From assembly GCA_039811865.1 (NCBI GenBank), contig JBDHZK010000093.1, forward strand, positions 1 through 10,861: 10,861 nt of DNA, written 5' to 3'. Source of the stretch: JBDHZK01 sp039811865. Its GTDB lineage: Bacteria > Actinomycetota > Actinomycetes > Propionibacteriales > Propionibacteriaceae. The first letter of the stretch is position 1. Each line of letters starts with the position of its first letter. The translations under genes were made by a program, and so were the position numbers. The notes under the pieces are model-generated. The model did not search any database and was not told the origin of the DNA. It saw nothing but the letters and a program-made list of their open reading frames with translations. This document shows, one piece after another, positions 6,431-10,861 of the stretch.

Positions 6431-6461
6431 GGTAAGTTACGGTTACGGTACCGTAGGTAAG
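6431..6461. promoter_or_regulatory. probable operator/promoter element before the E1 alpha gene
   Basis: A perfect 12-bp palindrome TACGGTACCGTA (6444-6455) lies 35 nt before GTG 6491. It is flanked by direct repeats GGTAAG (6431-6436 and 6456-6461) and overlaps a tandem TTACGG pair (6437-6442, 6443-6448). The stretch is AT-richer than its surroundings, and TAAGTT (6433-6438) or TAAGAG (6458-6463) might act as a -10 box. Position and symmetry suit a dimeric repressor such as a TetR- or GntR-family protein controlling the operon. The regulator's identity cannot be told from this window. Confidence 0.5.
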
Positions 6462-6490
6462 AGTTTCGTCGGCCCCGGAAGGAACCGTCT

Positions 6491-7606
6491 GTGACCGAAG
6501 CCACCTCAGGGTTGCCAGTCGACCTCGTGCAGTTGCTCAATCCGCAAGGCGAGCGCGTCGAGAATCAGGACTACAGCTTCGACGGCGATGACGCCACCGT
6601 GACCGGCTACCTGCGCGACATGGTCTTGGCCCGGCGCCTCGACGTCGAGGCGACGGCGCTGCAGCGCAAGGGCGAACTCGGCTTGTGGCCCCCCCTGCTC
6701 GGTCAAGAGGCTGCGCAGGTCGGCTCGGGCCGCGCCCTGGGGCCGCGCGATTTCTGCTTCCCGTCCTACCGCGAGCACGCTGTCGCGATGCTGATGGGCG
6801 TCGATCCAATGGCGCTGCTGAAGACATTCCGTGGCACCGGCATGGTGGATTGGGACTCCGCGGCACTGCGCTTCCACCTGTACTCCTTCGTGATCGGAAC
6901 CCATACCCTGCACGCGGTCGGCTACGGCATGGGGATGCAGCGCGATGGCGTGGTGGGCAATGCGGATCCGGATCACAACGCGGCGGTGATCGTCTACTTC
7001 GGTGACGGCGCGACCAGCCAGGGGGACGTCAACGAGGCGTTCGTCTTCGCCGCCAGCTACTCCGCTCCCGTCGTCTTCTTCTGCCAAAACAACCAGTGGG
7101 CGATTTCGGAGCCGATCGAGCGCCAGTCGCGCATTCCCTTGTACCGGCGGGCGGCCGGCTTCGGCTTTCCCGGGGTCCGGGTGGACGGCAATGACGTGCT
7201 GGCCGTGCATGCCGTCACCGAGCAGGCGTTGGCACGCGCACGGTCAGGGCATGGCCCGACGCTGATCGAGGCGTTCACCTACCGCATGGGTGCGCACACG
7301 ACGTCCGACGACCCCACCAAGTACCGGCTCGCCGCCGAGCTGGAGGAGTGGCAGGCGAAGGACCCCATCGAGCGGGTCCGGCGCTACCTGCTCAGCCGCG
7401 ATGCCCTGGACAAGGCATTCCTGGACGCGCTCGACGAGGAGGCCGAGGAGCTTGCGGTGGCGCTGCGTCAAGGCTGCGGGGCGCTCCCCGAGCCGGCGCT
7501 CGCCGAGATGTGGGGCCACACGTTCGCCGACGTCCCGCACGAGCTGCTGGGCCAGCGAGCCGAATACCAGGCGTACCAAGCGTCCTTCGAGGAGGCTGGC
7601 CGATGA
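6491..7606 (+). CDS. bkdA: 2-oxo acid dehydrogenase E1 component, alpha subunit (branched-chain/pyruvate type)
   Basis: Thiamine-diphosphate-dependent decarboxylase subunit of 371 aa. With the beta subunit it forms the alpha2beta2 E1 that decarboxylates a 2-oxo acid and transfers the acyl group to the E2 lipoyl arm. Visible features are GLWPPLLGQEAAQVGSG (64-80), PSYREHAVAML (91-101), the ThDP/Mg motif from GDGATSQGDVNEAF (171) to NN (200-201), and the phosphorylation-loop equivalent YRMGAHTTSDDPTKYR (264-279). The TTSDDPTKYR loop resembles branched-chain E1 alpha (STSDDPSKYR-like) more than classical pyruvate E1, but such proteins are often annotated pdhA, so the substrate is uncertain. Start GTG 6491 has GGAAGGA at 6477-6483, 7 nt upstream. 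It is the first gene of the operon; its stop overlaps the beta start by 4 nt (ATGA). Confidence 0.92.
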   Translation: MTEATSGLPVDLVQLLNPQGERVENQDYSFDGDDATVTGYLRDMVLARRLDVEATALQRKGELGLWPPLLGQEAAQVGSGRALGPRDFCFPSYREHAVAMLMGVDPMALLKTFRGTGMVDWDSAALRFHLYSFVIGTHTLHAVGYGMGMQRDGVVGNADPDHNAAVIVYFGDGATSQGDVNEAFVFAASYSAPVVFFCQNNQWAISEPIERQSRIPLYRRAAGFGFPGVRVDGNDVLAVHAVTEQALARARSGHGPTLIEAFTYRMGAHTTSDDPTKYRLAAELEEWQAKDPIERVRRYLLSRDALDKAFLDALDEEAEELAVALRQGCGALPEPALAEMWGHTFADVPHELLGQRAEYQAYQASFEEAGR

Positions 7607-8577
7607 CCGACCTGACCCTGGCCAAGGCGTTGAACGCCGGTCTGCGGCGAGCGCTCGAGGCGGACCCGAAGGTGCTGCTCGCCGGTGAAGACATCGGCAA
7701 GCTGGGCGGCGTTTTCCGGATCACCGAGGGTCTGCAGGCCGACTTCGGCGAGGACCGGGTGGTCGACTCGCCACTGGCCGAGTCCGGGATCCTCGGGACG
7801 GCCGTCGGCCTGGCTCTGCGCGGCTACCGGCCGGTCTGCGAAATCCAGTTCGACGGGTTCGTCTATCCCGCCTTCGACCAGATCGTCAGCCAAGTCAGCC
7901 GGATGCACTTCCGCTCGCACGGCCGCTTGCGGCTGCCGATCGTCGTTCGGATTCCCTTCGGCGGCGGGATCGGCGCCATCGAGCACCACTCCGAGTCACC
8001 GGAGGCCTATTTCGCGCACACCCCAGGTCTGAAGGTCGTCACCCCGTCCAACCCACTGGACGCCTACTGGATGATCCAGCAGGCGATTGCCAGCGACGAT
8101 CCCGTGATCTTCTTCGAACCCAAACGGCGCTACCACGAGAAGGGGGCCGTGGACACGTCCGCAGCCCCCATGCCGCTGCACGGCGCCCGAATCGTCAAGG
8201 CGGGCTCGGACGTCACCGTGCTGACGTACGGTCCGATGGTGCGGACGTGCCTGGAGGCAGCCGTGGCCGCCGCCGACGAGGGCAAGAACCTAGAGGTGAT
8301 CGACTTGCGATCGCTGTCGCCCATAGACCAAGTCACTGTGAACGCGTCGGTGATGCGGACCGGGCGCGCGGTGGTCGTCCACGAGGCGGCGCGCACGCTC
8401 GGCATCGGCGCGGAGTTGTCGGCCAGAATCACCGAGGACTGCTTCTACGCCCTGCAGGCCCCGGTGCTGCGAGTGACGGGCTACGACATCCCGTACCCGC
8501 CCAGCCACGTCGAGGACGAGTTTCTGCCCGATCTCGATCGCGTCTTGGACGCCGTCGACAAGACCCTCGCCTACTGA
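7603..8577 (+). CDS. bkdB: 2-oxo acid dehydrogenase E1 component, beta subunit
   Basis: E1 beta subunit of 324 aa, full length for the family (about 325). It completes the E1 active site with the alpha subunit. Motifs: AGEDIGKLGGVFRITEGL (27-44), the catalytic-Glu segment SPLAESGILGTAVGLAL (Glu60), EIQFDGFVYPAFDQI (80-94), HHSESPEAYFAHTPGLKVV (128-146, His129 likely active-site), DDPVIFFEPKRRY (165-177), and the C-terminal domain with VIDLRSLSPID (232-242) and GYDIPYPP (293-300). The HSxSPEA and EPKRxY patterns fit branched-chain E1 beta better than animal-type pyruvate E1. ATG 7603 has a near-consensus GAGGAGG (7589-7595) 7 nt upstream and overlaps the alpha stop by 4 nt, keeping the two subunits balanced. 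Confidence 0.93.
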   Translation: MTDLTLAKALNAGLRRALEADPKVLLAGEDIGKLGGVFRITEGLQADFGEDRVVDSPLAESGILGTAVGLALRGYRPVCEIQFDGFVYPAFDQIVSQVSRMHFRSHGRLRLPIVVRIPFGGGIGAIEHHSESPEAYFAHTPGLKVVTPSNPLDAYWMIQQAIASDDPVIFFEPKRRYHEKGAVDTSAAPMPLHGARIVKAGSDVTVLTYGPMVRTCLEAAVAAADEGKNLEVIDLRSLSPIDQVTVNASVMRTGRAVVVHEAARTLGIGAELSARITEDCFYALQAPVLRVTGYDIPYPPSHVEDEFLPDLDRVLDAVDKTLAY

Positions 8578-8622
8578 TCGATCGCCCCCGCAAAAGCTGG
8601 GCATGACCACAAGGAGCCGGTG

Positions 8623-10053
8623 ATGAAGGAATTCCGACTGCCCGACCCGGGCGAGGGCCTGGTCGAGGCCGAGATCATCAGTTGGCGCGTGGCCGTCGGC
8701 GACGAGGTCGCGGTGAACGACGTCCTGCTCGAGATCGAGACCAGTAAGTCGCTGGTCGAACTGCCCTCGCCCTACGCCGGCAAGGTCAAGGCCCTGCTCG
8801 CCGAGCAGGGGCAGATCGTCGAGGTCGGCTCGCCGATCATTCAGATCGACGACGGCGGCTCGGGCGAGGTTGAGGTCGTTCAGGGCGCGGTAATGGACGC
8901 AACGGCCCCGACCGATTCGCCCGAGCCCGAGCCCGCGCCGGCGACCAGCGGGGCGATGCTGGTGGGCTACGGCGCCAAGTCCGGGTCGGTGAGCCGTCGT
9001 CCGCGCAAGGGTGTGGCCGCTCAAGTGACCGGGAGCGGGCCTCAGGCCGACCAGGTCCACGATTCGTACGGCAAGGACGCCCCGGTGTCGCGCCGCGTCG
9101 ACGAGGTCCGTCCGGGGGGGCGGGTGGAAGCCGCACCGCAGGGTGATCCGCTTCCTTCGCCCGGTCGGGAGCCGTCGCATGGCGTGGTACCGCGTCCGCA
9201 GCTGGCCAAGCCTCCGGTCCGTAAGCTTGCGCGGGACCTCGGCGTGAACCTCGACCGCGTCAACCCGACGGGACCAGGCGGCGTGATCACCCGAGCCGAC
9301 GTCGAGGCGGCCGCAGCGTCCCGGAACACGGTGCTGGCGGATGATTCGGGCGACCGGAGGATCCCGCTGCGGGGCGTCCGCCGTGCGATGGCGCAGTCGA
9401 TGACGGAGTCGATCAAGGTGCCACAGGCGACCGCCTGGATGACCGTCGACGTGACCGAGACGATGGCGCTGGTGGAGGCGTTGCGCGCCCGGCGAGAGTT
9501 CACTGGGCTCAGGATCTCGCCCCTGCTGGTGTTCGCCAAGGCGTCCTGCCTAGCCATCGCCCGCAATCCGGACATCAACTCCAGCCTGGATGAGGCGGCC
9601 GGCGAGATCGTCCAGCACGGGGATGTGAATCTGGGTATCGCCGCGGCGACGCCGCGCGGGCTGATGGTGCCCAACATCAAACGGGCCGACAAGATGAACC
9701 TGCTGGAGTTGGCGCAGGCGCTGAACCAGATGGTAGCCGTCGCCAAGGAGGGTCGCATCCAGCCCGCCGACATGACGCGGGGGACGTTCACGATCACCAA
9801 CGTGGGCATCTTCGGGGTCGACGCCGGCACCCCGATTCTCAATCCGGGGGAGGCCGCGATCCTGTGCTTGGGCACGATCTCGCGCAAGCCTTGGGTGATC
9901 GGCACGGGCGCAGACGAGCGGATCGAGCCGCGTTGGGTCTGCACCCTTTGCCTGACCTTCGACCACCGCCTCGTCGACGGCGAGATGGGCTCGAAGTTCC
10001 TGGCCGACGTGGCGACGATCCTTACCGATCCGGGGCTGGGACTGCTCTTCTGA
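8623..10053 (+). CDS. bkdC: dihydrolipoamide acyltransferase (E2) of the 2-oxo acid dehydrogenase complex
   Basis: E2 core protein of 476 aa that carries the acyl group on a lipoyl arm and transfers it to CoA. Domains: one lipoyl domain (1-77) with lipoylated Lys42 in ETSKSLVELPSP; a long linker (78-194) that is Pro/Ala-rich, then basic, with LVGYG at 113-117 and RRPRK at 125-129; a peripheral-subunit-binding domain (about 196-230, KPPVRKLARDLGVNL to GPGGVITRADV) that docks E1/E3; and the catalytic domain (245-476) ending with the active-site motif DHRLVDG (447-453, His448 and Asp452). ATG 8623 is preferred over GTG 8620 because AAGGAG (8611-8616) is 6 nt from it and only 3 nt from the GTG. 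The gap from the beta stop is 45 nt, so it is still the same operon. No E3 gene follows, so a shared lipoamide dehydrogenase from elsewhere is expected. Confidence 0.93.
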   Translation: MKEFRLPDPGEGLVEAEIISWRVAVGDEVAVNDVLLEIETSKSLVELPSPYAGKVKALLAEQGQIVEVGSPIIQIDDGGSGEVEVVQGAVMDATAPTDSPEPEPAPATSGAMLVGYGAKSGSVSRRPRKGVAAQVTGSGPQADQVHDSYGKDAPVSRRVDEVRPGGRVEAAPQGDPLPSPGREPSHGVVPRPQLAKPPVRKLARDLGVNLDRVNPTGPGGVITRADVEAAAASRNTVLADDSGDRRIPLRGVRRAMAQSMTESIKVPQATAWMTVDVTETMALVEALRARREFTGLRISPLLVFAKASCLAIARNPDINSSLDEAAGEIVQHGDVNLGIAAATPRGLMVPNIKRADKMNLLELAQALNQMVAVAKEGRIQPADMTRGTFTITNVGIFGVDAGTPILNPGEAAILCLGTISRKPWVIGTGADERIEPRWVCTLCLTFDHRLVDGEMGSKFLADVATILTDPGLGLLF

Positions 10054-10097
10054 CTCTTCGATGAGCCTCGGGATCCGAGCATGGGCCAACACTCCGA

Positions 10098-10140
10098 CGG
10101 GCTCGGGGGTCTAGAGCGCAACGGGCTGCGCCGGAGCCTG
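10098..10140. terminator. weak candidate terminator hairpin after the E2 gene
   Basis: CGGGCTC (10098-10104) can pair with GAGCCTG (10134-10140), with one G-T wobble. Inside it GCGCA (10116-10120) pairs with TGCGC (10127-10131). The stems are separated by an 11-nt bulge and there is no T-run. It lies 45 nt past the E2 stop, where a terminator would be expected; high-GC actinobacteria often lack U-tracts. Confidence 0.25.
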
Positions 10141-10172
10141 GAGTCTTCGACCGGATCGGGGCGTGACAAGGC

Positions 10173-10256
10173 TCACTGCTCAAGGCCAGCGAGGGCTTCC
10201 GCGGCTGGGTCGTCCGGGGCCGCTTCCTTGGCCAGTCGAAAGGACGCCCGCTTCAT
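10173..10256 (-). CDS. possible 27-aa small ORF or gene remnant
   Basis: This lies in the 288-nt stretch (10054-10341) between the convergent E2 and isomerase genes. From an ATG at 10256 the minus strand reads MKRASFRLAKEAAPDD then an Ala/Leu/Glu-rich end to a TGA at 10173. The composition looks protein-like (amphipathic, Lys/Glu balanced) and the frame stays open upstream of the ATG (residues PAWHES precede it), as if this were the C-terminus of a longer or decayed gene. No Shine-Dalgarno is visible and I recognise no family. It could equally be chance in GC-rich DNA. The rest of the 288 nt shows only the weak hairpin. Confidence 0.25.
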   Translation of the reverse strand: MKRASFRLAKEAAPDDPAAEALAGLEQ

Positions 10257-10341
10257 GCTTTCGTGCCAGGCAGGCCGGTGGTGAGTCCCGGGGCCGCCTT
10301 TAGCCGGTGAACTGGCGCGACCGGTACGCCCGGATGGTCGC

Positions 10342-10824
10342 TCAGACTGGCGAGCTGATCTCGCTGAGCGGGCGCAGGTGCCGCTCGCAGATGGCGTTCA
10401 CCTTGTCGACGCGGCGGCGGTACTTCTCCACGTCCCCAGCGAAGTCCGTGGTCAGCCAAACCCGGATGATCTCGATCGCGATCGCCGAGCCGATGATCTT
10501 GCCGCCGATGCACAACACGTTTGAGTCGGAGTGTTCGCGGGCGAGCTTCGCGCAGAAGGGGTCCTGGCAGATCGCCGCGGTGATGCCGAGAATGCGGTTC
10601 GCGGTGAGGGCGCTGCCGTAGCCCACCCCGTCGATGAAGATGCCACGCTCGCACTCGCCCGAAGCCACAGCCAGTGAAGCCGGGTAGATGAAGTCCGACA
10701 GGTCGCACGCGGCCTCGCTGTCGGTGCCGAAGTCTTCGACCTCGTGACCGAGCGAGGCCAGGTACTGGGCCACCTCCCCCTTCAGCGCGAAGCCGGAGTG
10801 GTCGCTGGCGATTGCGATGCGCAT
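10342..10824 (-). CDS. RpiB/LacA/LacB-family sugar-phosphate isomerase
   Basis: Aldose-ketose isomerase of 160 aa acting on a phosphosugar, the usual family candidate being ribose 5-phosphate <-> ribulose 5-phosphate in the pentose phosphate pathway. The N-terminus MRIAIASDHSGFALK carries the substrate-binding Asp8-His9. The phosphate loop GIFIDGVGYGSALTANR spans 61-77, and AREHSDSNVLCIGGKIIG (95-112) supplies His98, matching His99 of E. coli RpiB. RRRVDKV closes the active site. Position 65, which is catalytic Cys66 in E. coli RpiB, is Asp here, as in LacA/LacB (IDAYGAG-like). The usual DYPDYA-like segment reads DFIYPAS. True substrate is therefore uncertain and no rpiB symbol is given. A consensus AGGAGG (complement of 10829-10834) lies only 4 nt before the ATG, and a TATCGT box (complement of 10852-10857) may be its -10. 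It is convergent with the E2 gene. Confidence 0.87.
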   Translation of the reverse strand: MRIAIASDHSGFALKGEVAQYLASLGHEVEDFGTDSEAACDLSDFIYPASLAVASGECERGIFIDGVGYGSALTANRILGITAAICQDPFCAKLAREHSDSNVLCIGGKIIGSAIAIEIIRVWLTTDFAGDVEKYRRRVDKVNAICERHLRPLSEISSPV

Positions 10825-10861
10825 GGGTCCTCCTGGAGACGTTTGTTCTCGACGATAGGGG

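Noticed and set aside
9042..10169. 375-aa minus-strand open frame opposite the E2 gene
   Set aside because: Ser/Arg/Pro-rich shadow of the E2 coding sequence with no domain features.
10081..10284. 67-aa plus-strand open frame after the E2 gene
   Set aside because: Ser/Gly/Arg-rich, no ribosome-binding site, no similarity; the opposite strand looks more protein-like.

Overview
The window is very GC-rich, compactly coded DNA with several GTG starts and many 4-nt gene overlaps. A DUF3152 metzincin-like protein, a bacterial GPP34 (GOLPH3-fold) protein and an MprAB-like two-component system together point to a high-GC actinobacterium. The family (perhaps Propionibacteriaceae or a relative) is a guess. 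Most of the window is chromosomal housekeeping, and I see no insertion sequence, prophage, CRISPR array, tRNA or rRNA.

Layout. (1) 2-466 (+) is the 3' part of a DUF3152 protein with a zinc-protease motif; it overlaps the start of an AlkA-like DNA glycosylase gene (439-1377, +). (2) A four-gene minus-strand operon reads from 4422 down to 1382: a small four-helix membrane protein (Phage_holin_4_2/YvlD family), a low-molecular-weight protein tyrosine phosphatase, an OmpR-type response regulator and a HAMP-containing sensor kinase. Its genes overlap by 4 nt or lie 4 nt apart. (3) Divergent from that operon, 4491-5501 (+) encodes an ornithine carbamoyltransferase of the long ArcB/E. coli ArgF class. 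Convergent to it, 5510-6181 (-) encodes a GPP34 protein. (4) A 309-nt non-coding stretch (6182-6490) holds a perfect 16-bp inverted repeat and, nearer the next gene, a 12-bp palindrome flanked by direct repeats. (5) 6491-10053 (+) is a three-gene 2-oxo acid dehydrogenase operon (E1 alpha, E1 beta, E2), branched-chain-type by its motifs, with no E3 gene in view. (6) A 288-nt mostly non-coding stretch follows, and the window closes with an RpiB/LacA/LacB-family sugar-phosphate isomerase on the minus strand (10342-10824).

How the genes work together. The E1/E2 subunits oxidatively decarboxylate a 2-oxo acid to an acyl-CoA, with E3 supplied from elsewhere. The sensor kinase and regulator form a standard phosphorelay, and the co-transcribed tyrosine phosphatase and membrane protein suggest an envelope or stress role. 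The glycosylase repairs alkylated bases. I do not see a clearly new multi-gene defence or mobile system. The points most worth a second look are the isomerase with Asp at the usual catalytic Cys position, the two structured non-coding elements before the dehydrogenase operon, and the linkage of a tyrosine phosphatase to a two-component system.
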